64,000 bases of DNA from the NCBI GenBank assembly GCA_013215145.1, contig JABSRP010000016.1, forward strand, positions 1 to 64,000, in the 5' to 3' direction. Origin of the DNA: Pseudobacteriovorax sp. (lineage in GTDB: Bacteria; Bdellovibrionota_B; Oligoflexia; Oligoflexales; Oligoflexaceae). The translations under genes were made by a program, and so were the position numbers. Under the pieces are notes generated by a model. The model worked only from the letters and a program-made list of their open reading frames with translations. It made no database searches and was not told where the DNA came from. Shown piece by piece: positions 18,302 through 27,539 of this stretch. Position 1 is the first letter of the stretch. The number at the start of each line of letters is the position of its first letter.

Positions 18302-19510
18302 ATGAAATTTGATTTTCCTAATGCTAAAGGTGACATCCTGTCAGGTCGCTTGGAACTACCATCGGGAACCCCTAAAGGATATGCTCTGTTTGCTCACTGC
18401 TTTACTTGCTCTAAAGATATCATTGCGCCGACTCAAATTACCAAATCTCTTAATGAACAGGGTATTGCGGTACTGCGATTTGATTTTACTGGATTAGGTA
18501 ATAGTCAAGGAGACTTTGCAAATACAAATTTTTCGTCGAATGTTGAAGATTTGGTAGCCGCGTACAACGCGATATCAGTTGAGTATTCAGCGCCTACTTT
18601 ACTTATTGGACATAGTCTGGGCGGTGCTGCGGTACTTAAAGCCGCCACCGAGTTATCCTCTGTGAAGGCCATTGTCACGATTGGTGCCCCTAGTAGTGCC
18701 AGTCATGTTTCTCATTTATTTGAGGACAGTCTCGCTGAGATAGAGTCTAAGGGAGAGGCAAATGTTCGTCTTGCCGGCCGTTCTTTTACCATTAAAAAGC
18801 AATTTATCGATGATATTACTGAAACCAACGTACTCGAAGGTGTGAGACGATTTAAAAAAGCGCTTCTTGTGATGCATGCGCCCTTAGATTCAACTGTGGG
18901 TGTTGAGCATGCCGGGAAAATTTTTGCTGAAGCTCTTCATCCCAAGAGTTTCGTTTCATTGGATTCAGCTGATCATTTGTTAATGAATCGTAAGGATGCC
19001 AAATATACTGCTGGAGTCATAGCATCTTGGGTGGATCGATACCTCGATGTTCCTGAGTCGGGGGTGACGGACAGTGTGAAACAGGGTCAGGTAGTGGTTC
19101 GCAGTCGAAAAAATACTCGCTACACCCATGATATCTTGACCCAACAACATCATATAGTCGCCGACGAACCGCCATCAGTGAGCGGTGATGATTTAGGAAT
19201 GAGCCCCTATGAGCTCCTTATGGCCTCTCTAGGTGCTTGTTCATCCATGACGATGAAAATGTATGCCGAACGGAAGTCTATTCCTCTAGAAGAGGTAGAA
19301 GTCAAATTGGAGCATTCTAAGATTCACGCTGAAGACTGCGTTTCTTGTGAAACCACTAAGGGTAAGTTGGACAAGATCGTCAAAAGCATAAAACTACAGG
19401 GAGACTTGAGTTCTGATCAGATCAGTCGACTGCTGGAGATAGCGGAGAGATGTCCTGTAAATCGCACGCTAAAGTCTGAGGTCTATATGGAAACCATCAG
19501 AGTTCCGTAG
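18302..19510 (+). CDS. Alpha/beta hydrolase - OsmC fusion protein
   Basis: Two domains are joined in 402 residues. Residues 1-250 form an alpha/beta hydrolase with GHSLGG nucleophile Ser105, Asp196 and His225 as the likely triad. Residues 265-402 are an OsmC/Ohr-like domain with its two peroxidatic-type cysteines, Cys313 (LGACSSMT) and Cys384 (CPVNRTL). This fusion is a known arrangement; OsmC proteins reduce organic hydroperoxides, so the pair may hydrolyse and detoxify peroxidised esters, which is inference. Additional cysteines occur in CVSC (347-350). GGAGG precedes the ATG. The stop abuts the end of the convergent cyclase gene with no spacer. Confidence 0.9.
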   Translation: MKFDFPNAKGDILSGRLELPSGTPKGYALFAHCFTCSKDIIAPTQITKSLNEQGIAVLRFDFTGLGNSQGDFANTNFSSNVEDLVAAYNAISVEYSAPTLLIGHSLGGAAVLKAATELSSVKAIVTIGAPSSASHVSHLFEDSLAEIESKGEANVRLAGRSFTIKKQFIDDITETNVLEGVRRFKKALLVMHAPLDSTVGVEHAGKIFAEALHPKSFVSLDSADHLLMNRKDAKYTAGVIASWVDRYLDVPESGVTDSVKQGQVVVRSRKNTRYTHDILTQQHHIVADEPPSVSGDDLGMSPYELLMASLGACSSMTMKMYAERKSIPLEEVEVKLEHSKIHAEDCVSCETTKGKLDKIVKSIKLQGDLSSDQISRLLEIAERCPVNRTLKSEVYMETIRVP

Positions 19511-21880
19511 CTATTTTGACTTGAGCACGAAAACGCCGTCCCAGTTATCTGGTGGAGGGTCTGCGATGAACTGCTGGCAACGCTCCATGTAGATCTCTGA
19601 TGGGTTTTTTTTGACTCCCTTCAACTCGGGGATTCGTCGGTATTCCCATTCGACACTTTCTTTGAACATCGCAAGCGCTTCCTCCCACCTTTGATCCTTG
19701 TAAGTCGCTAGTGCTCGGTCGAAGGAGTCCTTGAGCTTTAGAATGACGTCACTCGACTCACCTTTAAATCCAAGTAACTCGTAAGTCGTCACCGGCTCCT
19801 GACGACCGACGACTCGTATGGTGTCGAGTTCTCTGATCAAGAAACGATTGTCGGTAAGTGCGATCGTATTGTCCGAAACTTGGGTGAAGACTCCATACTG
19901 CTTGGCGGACTCTTCTAGTCGTGCAGCTAAGTTCACTGCGTCTCCCATCATTGTATAGTTCATTCTGTTTTGTGACCCCATGTTTCCCGTGACAATTTCT
20001 CCACTGTTGACGCCGATTCTCATGCGCATGTTTTTCACAATATCAGGCCACTTGTCGCCTTCGCTGACCCACTTCTTTCGCAATTGATCTAGAGCTTCTT
20101 GCATTTTTAATGCGACATGACAGGCTCTTGTAGCATGATCAGCTTGAGGCATAGGAGCACCGAAAAATGCGATAATAGCGTCGCCCTCATATTTGTCTAG
20201 AGTTCCACCACAATCTAATAAGATATCGGTCATAACTGTCAGATATTCGTTGAGAAGCTCCACTAAACGGGTCGCGCTTAATTGCTCAGAGAACGAAGAA
20301 AACCCCTGAATATCAGTGAAATAGGCTGTTCGAATCCCAGACTCGCCACCCAGCTTTGGTGGCTCGCCGGATTTATGCATCTGCTCGATCACCTCTGGCG
20401 AAATATAGTTGCCAAAAGCTTGCTTAATAAACTTTTTATCGTTTTCCTCCAAGAAAAACTTATAGAGATTTGTGGATACGAATAAGGCAATCATTTCCAA
20501 ATTAGGAATACCGTAATAAACCCACATTCCTTTGGAAAACCAAAAATACTTGTCAATATAGTAGTAAGAGACCATTGCCGTTACTAAACCTAAAATGGAA
20601 ACGATGGAATTACCCCAAATCATTATCGGAGACAGAATCAAACCGATAATAAGTATGACCTTGAATTCGAGAGCGCGAAAACCTTTATCTCTGCGAAAAA
20701 AATCTTCGTTGAGAATATTATCGATGACTGCAGCATGATTTTCTACACCATCGATGGCAGAATCAAATGCATTTGGCCGAATATCAGCAAGTGCGGTCGC
20801 AGTAGCACCAAGTAGGAGAATGCCGTCTTTTAATTGTTTTTTTTCATTTTTTGAAAAACTATTGTTGTAGGCCTTAGCGAGACTAAAATGTTGAAACGAC
20901 CGACTTGGACCTCGCGGCTTCATGAGGACTCTTCCATAACCTCTTGTATCAATCGGAATCTCAAGAAGCTCTTCCGTGTCTTCATCCAAAAGTCCAATCG
21001 ATTCTACTCCATTTGAATCAAAAAAAACTATGATTTCTCTGTTAAGATAGGCAGCCGCAGTTTTGAGTGCCAAAGAAGGCATGAGATGGTCGCCAATTTT
21101 CGCAACCAATGTGACCCAACGACTCACCGCATCATCATCGAGATCATTATTAATGAATGCAAAATGATTCGAAACGTTGAGAATTTCACCAATATTAGTG
21201 ACGATTCCTACGCCCTTATTCAGTCTTTTATAGTTTTCTAACGTGTATTCGTCGGGTAATATCACGCTTCCAATTTCGGAATTCGCGATAAGATCAAGGT
21301 TAGATAAAAAATCGCGATTACCTAAGTTAAGTTTTGCTTCTTTTTTGGACTGATAGAAGAAGTAAGCAGTTATGATATTCTCATAGTTTTCTATGGATGA
21401 TATGAGTTTTTTATCAGCTGGCGATTCCTTTTCCATTGCGATGATACTAGCGACCTGTTTTTGATAGTTTTTACCGTTAATTAAGTGTAGGTCAGGGATA
21501 GCTTCTTTAAGAAGGGTTTCTTGCTTTTCAGAAAAAACGACGTCAAATCCGATCCACTTAACTCCTAGTTTTTTAAGGTTGGTAAACGCTTTTGCAAAAA
21601 CCTGTCTCGAGAAGGGCCAACGCCCGAATTGTTTGATCGATTCCTCGTCTATCGCGAGAACGCCCACTTTTGTCGGTGAGGTATTGATACCAGCATTTTG
21701 CACTTTATAGTCGAAAATGTTACTTTCGAGTATATATATCGGACTATCTGTTCCCGAAGTGCCTTCCCCATCGAAATAAACTGGAACAAAAGCAGAGACT
21801 AGAGTTATGATGGTGCAAATTACTATCAAAACTGCGTGATTCTTTAATTGTTCAAAAATTTTCTTAATGATTTTGAGCAA
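19511..21880 (-). CDS. Adenylate/guanylate cyclase with CHASE2 sensor domain
   Basis: A 789-residue receptor cyclase. One N-terminal transmembrane segment (about 17-34) leads into an extracytoplasmic CHASE2 domain (about 45-375), followed by a small cluster of transmembrane segments (about 395-480) and a class III cyclase domain (about 500-700). Both metal-binding aspartates (TDIQGF and YEGDAI), the Lys in LDKYEGD, and Asn/Arg in GDAVNLAARLE are kept, so it should be catalytically active; the Lys favours ATP as substrate. The C-terminal tail resembles the short TPR-like ends of such cyclases. The start is TTG, with AAAGGG upstream. It is divergent from the 7TM cyclase-like gene, 192 bases away. 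Confidence 0.9.
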   Translation of the reverse strand: MLKIIKKIFEQLKNHAVLIVICTIITLVSAFVPVYFDGEGTSGTDSPIYILESNIFDYKVQNAGINTSPTKVGVLAIDEESIKQFGRWPFSRQVFAKAFTNLKKLGVKWIGFDVVFSEKQETLLKEAIPDLHLINGKNYQKQVASIIAMEKESPADKKLISSIENYENIITAYFFYQSKKEAKLNLGNRDFLSNLDLIANSEIGSVILPDEYTLENYKRLNKGVGIVTNIGEILNVSNHFAFINNDLDDDAVSRWVTLVAKIGDHLMPSLALKTAAAYLNREIIVFFDSNGVESIGLLDEDTEELLEIPIDTRGYGRVLMKPRGPSRSFQHFSLAKAYNNSFSKNEKKQLKDGILLLGATATALADIRPNAFDSAIDGVENHAAVIDNILNEDFFRRDKGFRALEFKVILIIGLILSPIMIWGNSIVSILGLVTAMVSYYYIDKYFWFSKGMWVYYGIPNLEMIALFVSTNLYKFFLEENDKKFIKQAFGNYISPEVIEQMHKSGEPPKLGGESGIRTAYFTDIQGFSSFSEQLSATRLVELLNEYLTVMTDILLDCGGTLDKYEGDAIIAFFGAPMPQADHATRACHVALKMQEALDQLRKKWVSEGDKWPDIVKNMRMRIGVNSGEIVTGNMGSQNRMNYTMMGDAVNLAARLEESAKQYGVFTQVSDNTIALTDNRFLIRELDTIRVVGRQEPVTTYELLGFKGESSDVILKLKDSFDRALATYKDQRWEEALAMFKESVEWEYRRIPELKGVKKNPSEIYMERCQQFIADPPPDNWDGVFVLKSK

Positions 21881-22072
21881 ATTACAAACCCTTTGAATAG
21901 TTTACGGAAGTGGTATCGCCCGAAGAGGTTACGATGTTAGACGGTAGATTAGGATAAAATTGCCTGCCTATTTGAAACTTTATACAGACGATTCGATCGG
22001 GCAATATTCGCCTAGTTGCACTAAGAGAAAACTCCGATTCGAATTGCTGGGTAGTAGTATGTCAGGATACTA

Positions 22073-24079
22073 ATGGGTATTTGTCAAAACATATTTTTGT
22101 GTTTGTTGCTAAGTCTATGTTCATCCGCTGGATTTGCGACGAGCTACTCTGTTTCTAATCTCATGGAACAGTCGGTCGTCAGTCTCGATGGTGATTGGTA
22201 CCATAGCCCGACCCTTATCGATCCTGGGAAATTGAAAAGTGTTGAGGATCTAGAGTCATTCTCCAGAAAATATATCAGATCGTTTATATCTAGCAATCCT
22301 GATTTTTCTGACGGAATTGGCGAGCAGTCATTTGTTACTATTATTCAAGGAGTACAGGAAGAATGGCATCAACTGAGTCTTCAATTCAGAGCCGATACTG
22401 CGGCGCGGGTGTATTTCTTCCCTGTCGGCGAAAGGCCTCTGTATTCAGGGGGCGTTGGCGTTGTTTCTAACGATCGGAAATGGCACCAACCTCAAATTAA
22501 AGATGAGTTACTCAAGCTTCCGGTTAGTAAATCTGGCGATTACTTTTTGATTATACAAGTGCAAAACGTTCACAATTCTAATGGTGTTATTTGGCAAGGT
22601 CCGATAATAGGGCAGTACCATTCGGCATATTTTTACTGGCACTTAAATAGAATCATTGAAGCAATTGCCATCGGTGTGATACTTATATTAACCCTCTGGT
22701 ATCTTTTTATGTACCTACATCGTCGACAAGAAATTGCCAATCTTTGGTTAGCTGTTTTTTGTTTCTGTGTTCTACTGCGTTGCGTAGCCATAAGCGGTCA
22801 CATGTTCCCAGCATTCTTCTTTGAATCAAATTTGTTTGTTTATGGCCTGCAACGAAGGTTAGAGTATATTCCAGTTGCGATTTCTGGAGCGTCATCGCTC
22901 GGTTTCCTCGTGTATCTATTAGGAGCTAGTGGGTTTCGCAGAGTATCTCATACTCTAATGATAGCTACCTCCGTCTTTGGATTCATCGTTTTAGTATTAC
23001 CGTTGCGTTTGCTTCATACCTTACCTGTATTGATCACGATGAATGCACTTCTCATCATTTCTATGGTGTTTGGGTATATTATTGTAGCCGTATCAGTAAA
23101 GAAAAAGAGAAAAGGTTCCTATATTTTAGCTACTGGCGTTATTCCTATCATGCTTGCAGTGGTGAACGATGTTTTGGTTTCTTTCGGGGTAGGTGACTCT
23201 AAAATATTTTTGGTGCACCTCGGATTTTCTTGTTTAGCTTTTTGTCTTGGTCAAGTCGTGGCAATTCGCTATGCAGAAACTTATCGGCGGTCGGAAAAGC
23301 TTGGTAGAGATTTAACAGCATTAAATCATGAGTTGATGGAGAAACAAAAGTCAAATGACCATTTGATTTCTGAACTAAAAAAACTGGTATATCCTCATCA
23401 AGTCAATCAGATTGAAAAAGGAGATTCCCTCGAAGATACTATGCCTATTGGTTCAAAAAATGCGTATGTTATTTGTTTCGATATTCAAAATAGTGGCGAC
23501 TTGGGGCATTCGAAAAACAAAACATTTTTTAGGGCGCTGATGCGGGACTGCAATCAAATCATGATGGAAAATTATGATGGTAGTCAATTGAGAGCCAACG
23601 CTTATATGCTCAAAGAAATGGGAGATGGGTTTTTGTGTAGCATTAATTTTCCGTTTTTATCATATGAAAATCAGAGTCATGCAGCTTTTGACTTGGGTGA
23701 AAGATTTATCCTAGCCTTTAGAGAGGCTGTTAATCGTTACCTAGAGCAAAAGAGCGTTTATTGTGCTGTTGGTATTGTAAAGGGGGAGGTCTCGGGATAT
23801 TTCCCAACTGCAGGTTTGAAGCATTATGATCTGTCCGGAGATACTATTGTGAAAGCTAGGCGATATGAGTCCATGAGAAAACTTATGTTTGAGAAAGGCG
23901 TAAAGTCTTCAGATATCATGATACTACAGGAAGATGTCTTTAAGGCCTTACCCTCCGAGTATCGGAAACGCTGTAAGGCATTTCATCTGGAAAACTATCG
24001 CATTCGCGACGATTATTCAGCAACTGTACTTTATTACGTTAGCATGGACGAAGACGTCTGTGCGCATCATGCAGTTTAA
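22073..24079 (+). CDS. 7TMR-DISM receptor with divergent class III cyclase-like domain
   Basis: A 668-residue protein with a signal peptide (about 1-23), an extracytoplasmic 7TMR-DISM-type beta-sandwich (about 35-180), seven transmembrane helices (about 195-400), a short coiled coil, and a cytoplasmic domain (about 460-650) that resembles a nucleotide cyclase. The two metal-binding aspartates are visible (CFDIQNSG and MGDGFL), but the usual GDxVNxAARLE segment reads GDTIVKARRYE: the catalytic Asn is lost while Arg remains. It may bind nucleotide without cyclising it, or have altered activity. AGGA at 22063-22066 supports the ATG. The stop overlaps that of the convergent neighbour. Confidence 0.78.
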   Translation: MGICQNIFLCLLLSLCSSAGFATSYSVSNLMEQSVVSLDGDWYHSPTLIDPGKLKSVEDLESFSRKYIRSFISSNPDFSDGIGEQSFVTIIQGVQEEWHQLSLQFRADTAARVYFFPVGERPLYSGGVGVVSNDRKWHQPQIKDELLKLPVSKSGDYFLIIQVQNVHNSNGVIWQGPIIGQYHSAYFYWHLNRIIEAIAIGVILILTLWYLFMYLHRRQEIANLWLAVFCFCVLLRCVAISGHMFPAFFFESNLFVYGLQRRLEYIPVAISGASSLGFLVYLLGASGFRRVSHTLMIATSVFGFIVLVLPLRLLHTLPVLITMNALLIISMVFGYIIVAVSVKKKRKGSYILATGVIPIMLAVVNDVLVSFGVGDSKIFLVHLGFSCLAFCLGQVVAIRYAETYRRSEKLGRDLTALNHELMEKQKSNDHLISELKKLVYPHQVNQIEKGDSLEDTMPIGSKNAYVICFDIQNSGDLGHSKNKTFFRALMRDCNQIMMENYDGSQLRANAYMLKEMGDGFLCSINFPFLSYENQSHAAFDLGERFILAFREAVNRYLEQKSVYCAVGIVKGEVSGYFPTAGLKHYDLSGDTIVKARRYESMRKLMFEKGVKSSDIMILQEDVFKALPSEYRKRCKAFHLENYRIRDDYSATVLYYVSMDEDVCAHHAV

Positions 24080-24873
24080 AAGTAATATCGAAAATATAGA
24101 CCTGACTTTAAAGTAGCCAAACCTGTTGACTCTGTTACTGATTCCGTTATGCTTGGGTCGGAGATACCTACCAAGATTCCATCAGAATAATTAAAACCAT
24201 TAGTAGTTTGTGTACCTTGGGTTTTGGTGACGCTTTGCTGGAGACTAAGGATAAAACCAAGTGCAATATCATTCCAAATGCTATATTCGAATTCGGCAAA
24301 TAATCGTGCTGTTGAAATCTCTGATTTCGTATCAACTTCGATTTGGGTTAAAAAATATGTTCCTTCAGAATCGTTGACAAAGCTTTCCCCCAGGCTTTGT
24401 TGTTTTACGGTTTCGGACGTTACAATATAGCCTATACCACCGCGTATTTTAACGCTTCTTGAGCTTGTAATGTGCCTAATATAGCTTAGACCGTAACTGT
24501 TCTCTTTTGTTTCCGAGTTTACTCGAGTTGTGTTGGGGGGAGTTCGTGAATCGTTGGTGCTTTCGATCACGCTGGCGTCGTTATCATCCGCTTCGGATGA
24601 ATGGGAATACGAAATTTCCACTCGATCGTATTCACTTATTAGCCAGCCGATTTCGATAGACTGTTGCACTCCGGTTTGAAAAATCGTGGAAAGATTTGAC
24701 CCAAGGTAAAAACTAGCAGAATTTGGATTCGCATCTTTATACGTCGTCTCTGATTCTGGAATCCTGGAATCTATTTCGGGTGGATCCGGTGGTTCTGGCA
24801 GAATTTCATTTTCCTGGCTAAACGCCGGGTATGAGACTACTAGAACTGAGAGTAACACTTTGAGTATTTTCAT
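24076..24873 (-). CDS. Secreted, probably outer-membrane beta-barrel protein
   Basis: Family not recognised. The 265-residue product has a clear signal peptide (about 1-19, PAFS/Q), a Pro/Glu-rich start, and then alternating hydrophobic/polar stretches rich in Ser, Thr, Tyr and Gly. It ends in aromatic RYYF, the C-terminal Phe signature of outer-membrane barrels. It is therefore likely an outer-membrane protein of about 8-10 strands, which is inference. It follows the next gene upstream by 10 bases and forms an operon with it. AAGGTAT precedes the ATG. Confidence 0.65.
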   Translation of the reverse strand: MKILKVLLSVLVVSYPAFSQENEILPEPPDPPEIDSRIPESETTYKDANPNSASFYLGSNLSTIFQTGVQQSIEIGWLISEYDRVEISYSHSSEADDNDASVIESTNDSRTPPNTTRVNSETKENSYGLSYIRHITSSRSVKIRGGIGYIVTSETVKQQSLGESFVNDSEGTYFLTQIEVDTKSEISTARLFAEFEYSIWNDIALGFILSLQQSVTKTQGTQTTNGFNYSDGILVGISDPSITESVTESTGLATLKSGLYFRYYF

Positions 24874-24883
24874 ATAAGATACC

Positions 24884-25552
24884 TTATTGTATGGTAAAGT
24901 TGAGTAACCCTGCCTGCTTGGGACGAGAGGAAGCTGCCGTAAAGTTTAAACTTCGAGCTAGTCTTAGGGGACTGCCGTCGAGGTACTCTTCGACTCTTAT
25001 GACAGCATAGAGTGGAACGTTAGAGGTGGAAGGATGACAAGGGTTTTTCTCGGTTAAGTCTTGCGTTACGTTGGCGGACCATTGGATCACGTCGCAGAAT
25101 CCCAAAACATTTAGCTCTTCAAAACTTTTTAAGCCGGTACCATTTGCTAAAGCTTCTGTAGGAGTTACGAGATACTCGAAGCTATCTATGGTCAAATTGT
25201 AGTTTGTCTGACTAGAGGTATTGGTGGAAGCCTCGGGAATGGGAAGAGAGACTCCCGCGCTCATCCAGTATTTGAACGATTCTTGAATGACCAATAAGGC
25301 ATCACCAGTGCAGTTAAGGCTGTTGTCATTGAAAATGGTAGTCGTCTCAATGTAGTCGCCACTGGCTGTCCATACGATATCGACACTAATATCTCTTTCC
25401 GCCGGGAAATCCAATGTTGATAGACATTCTAATCGCCAGGTTCCGACAAAGTTTCCACTAGTATTGTTTTGCTCAGAGGAAACGGTCTCAAAGTCGGCCT
25501 CGGCACATGATAGACTAATGATTAACCAATAGAATAAAAAAAGATGCTTCAT
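24884..25552 (-). CDS. Secreted hypothetical protein, lipoprotein candidate
   Basis: Family not recognised. A 222-residue protein with an N-terminal hydrophobic leader (about 1-15) ending at Cys16 (SLSCAE). The bases before Cys are not a canonical lipobox, so lipidation is uncertain, but export is likely. Several further cysteines and a Ser/Thr-rich body suggest a disulfide-bearing periplasmic or surface protein. GAGGGGAT is a strong ribosome site. It is the upstream partner of the barrel gene, 10 bases apart. Confidence 0.6.
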   Translation of the reverse strand: MKHLFLFYWLIISLSCAEADFETVSSEQNNTSGNFVGTWRLECLSTLDFPAERDISVDIVWTASGDYIETTTIFNDNSLNCTGDALLVIQESFKYWMSAGVSLPIPEASTNTSSQTNYNLTIDSFEYLVTPTEALANGTGLKSFEELNVLGFCDVIQWSANVTQDLTEKNPCHPSTSNVPLYAVIRVEEYLDGSPLRLARSLNFTAASSRPKQAGLLNFTIQ

Positions 25553-25639
25553 ATCCCCTCACAGATTTTTGTTAATTAGTATAACAATAAAAAACGAAAG
25601 TGGGGGGAAGCAAATTCAAATCAAGATTTATCTACAAAG

Positions 25640-26113
25640 TTAGGGACTCTCGTTGGCCTGAGGTAGATAGTCATAACTTGAACATTCAGAACTGAGAGGG
25701 AGTTTTTCAAACATCACTAAACCCTTAGATTTTTCCTTGAGCTCGAAAGTGATACTCTCTCCGTCTACAGTTTTTTCTGTGGTAGTACCTATCCATTTTC
25801 CATTGTCACCAATGAGAGTGATAGTTTCCTGATCGGCTTCGTCAGGGCTCTTGTAGCAAGTGAAATCTATCTGAATGCTTTTATTGTAGGCCTCAAAATC
25901 TGATGCTGCTACTCGAATTCCGTTTGGGCAGGCCTTAAAGTTCGTTCTATTGTCGAAGGTGTAATTATCGACGATACATTGAAAGCTCAGTGTTCCTAAC
26001 CCTTTATCGTTTGAGCCCTCAGAAGAGGTATTAGATTCTTCACTGACTTTTTTACAGCCTGAGGCAAAAACTAAGATCATTCCACCAAAAACAATTGCAG
26101 ATCGAAACTTCAT
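25640..26113 (-). CDS. Small lipoprotein, hypothetical
   Basis: Family not recognised. A 157-residue protein with a signal peptide and an acceptable lipobox ASGC (Cys about 20), followed by a Ser/Glu/Gly-rich tether and a small globular domain with four cysteines, probably beta-rich. It should be anchored to the inner or outer membrane. AAGGGG precedes the ATG. Same strand as its neighbours, with an 87-base gap to the next gene. Confidence 0.6.
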   Translation of the reverse strand: MKFRSAIVFGGMILVFASGCKKVSEESNTSSEGSNDKGLGTLSFQCIVDNYTFDNRTNFKACPNGIRVAASDFEAYNKSIQIDFTCYKSPDEADQETITLIGDNGKWIGTTTEKTVDGESITFELKEKSKGLVMFEKLPLSSECSSYDYLPQANESP

Positions 26114-26229
26114 AGGATAATCCCCTTGGCATATTCTATATGTTATGTGCTCTATTGTTTGATGGGTATCGGATTAACCTCTATATACCTTTAAGTAATT
26201 TCATACTTTTTTCTAAATATTTAATTAGA

Positions 26230-27417
26230 CTACGATTTTTGAATCATATGATTGAGCATAGTACAGGCATAGCCTTTTTCGTACCTCACAAAATGAAAAG
26301 AGAGGAAATCAGCAAATGCTCTTGCTCTTTCTATTGGGTTCGAAATTTGTCTGAGTTCCTCAATACGATCGCTCCAAAATTTTATGTCATCGGCCGAATG
26401 ATCCGTTGACGTTCCCACGAATGCACCTTGCCCATCAAAAGTGTACACAGTTCCCATGGAATCAAAATCAGGCAAATTCAGAATCCATCCGATATTTTTG
26501 CTGAGTTGTCCATAAATAACCTCACCGGCTTTTTTTAATATGGGATTAGTATCGCCTCCTGTGAATAAAGCTTCTGGTAAACCAGCTACAATCTTTCTTG
26601 CGTCCGCATGAACAGGAACTCTTCCAATTATATCGGGACCATTTTGAATGCGGTAAGTGACATCCTGTAGAGTCCTACCACCGTACGATTTAAGCTTCTT
26701 TGCAGCATTCACCCAGTCAGATCCGGCTACTTTCGGAGCTCCAGATAAATAAGTTCCTGCTATTTGAAATCCTAAATTTGCAAGACCAGCAGCAGCAAGT
26801 TCGCCTTGGGCCGCTGCCAGACTATGACCGCTCACGTAAATCGGGAGAGATTTATTCGGGTCGTAGTCAAGCATATCATTAAGGAGGTTAGGCCAGAGGT
26901 CTGCGAGAGAGTTATGAAATCCGGAATGAAGTGTTTGTTTGCCCAAGGCATAGGCGTGATTAGTTTTGACCTTAGCCCGAACGTTGATATTTGATATCCA
27001 ATTGGTCAGGTTATCCGAGTGACGAAAGGTAAGATAGAGTACATTGTTCTTACGATACAAGGAGTACTTTGATCCACGCTTTTCGAAAGATTTGATCTCA
27101 TCAAAACCCCAACTACTCTCCATGCTTCGTTGTCCTGAGTTGGATTCGTCATGAACGTCTAGGTTTGACCAGGACAACCAATGGAGACTGAATGCATTTT
27201 CCCAGGAGAATGATTTTTGATGTTTGAGGAATAAAAAATCAGGAGCCGTCTCGCAAAATGGCCCTTGCTCTCCATTGGGTAGGAGTTTGGCCTTGACCTT
27301 CATGAGGTTCTCTTTGCTGGCAATCACGGAGCTTTGGTTGGAGGATTCGTTTTCCGTCGTTTTGCAATGAGATATAGAAATCGCAATCAAGAATAGAATC
27401 GAAGCACGCTTAAGCAT
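26230..27417 (-). CDS. Secreted class 3 lipase-like hydrolase
   Basis: A 395-residue exported protein with a leader of about 17 residues ending at Cys18 (the -1 residue is His, so lipidation is doubtful). The alpha/beta-hydrolase nucleophile elbow SGHSLAAAQG (Ser199) and the preceding HSGFHN segment fit the Lipase_3 (fungal-type triacylglycerol lipase) family. The Asp is probably in NGPDIIG and the His in STDHSADD, which I infer. It would hydrolyse lipid esters outside the cytoplasm. AAAGG precedes the ATG. Next to other secreted protein genes. Confidence 0.78.
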   Translation of the reverse strand: MLKRASILFLIAISISHCKTTENESSNQSSVIASKENLMKVKAKLLPNGEQGPFCETAPDFLFLKHQKSFSWENAFSLHWLSWSNLDVHDESNSGQRSMESSWGFDEIKSFEKRGSKYSLYRKNNVLYLTFRHSDNLTNWISNINVRAKVKTNHAYALGKQTLHSGFHNSLADLWPNLLNDMLDYDPNKSLPIYVSGHSLAAAQGELAAAGLANLGFQIAGTYLSGAPKVAGSDWVNAAKKLKSYGGRTLQDVTYRIQNGPDIIGRVPVHADARKIVAGLPEALFTGGDTNPILKKAGEVIYGQLSKNIGWILNLPDFDSMGTVYTFDGQGAFVGTSTDHSADDIKFWSDRIEELRQISNPIERARAFADFLSFHFVRYEKGYACTMLNHMIQKS

Positions 27418-27480
27418 TGAACAGCCTTTAATTATTGGTAAGATTTAGAGACTATTGTTCATGCTTGCAGTCGAGCTGTC

Positions 27481-27513
27481 AAAGAAAAAGGACCAGTAAG
27501 GAACTGTTCCTTT
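27481..27513 (-). terminator. Terminator downstream of acnA
   Basis: Read on the minus strand, AAAGGAACAGT pairs with ACTGGTCCTTT (10 of 11 positions) around a TCCTT loop and runs into TTTTTCTTT. It lies 27 bases after the acnA stop. Confidence 0.75.
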
Positions 27514-27539
27514 AGAAACTCTCAATAATAGCTAAGTTT

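Noticed and set aside
26140..26409. Plus-strand 89-codon ORF near the lipase gene end
   Set aside because: Mostly antisense to the lipase gene, with no coding signal.
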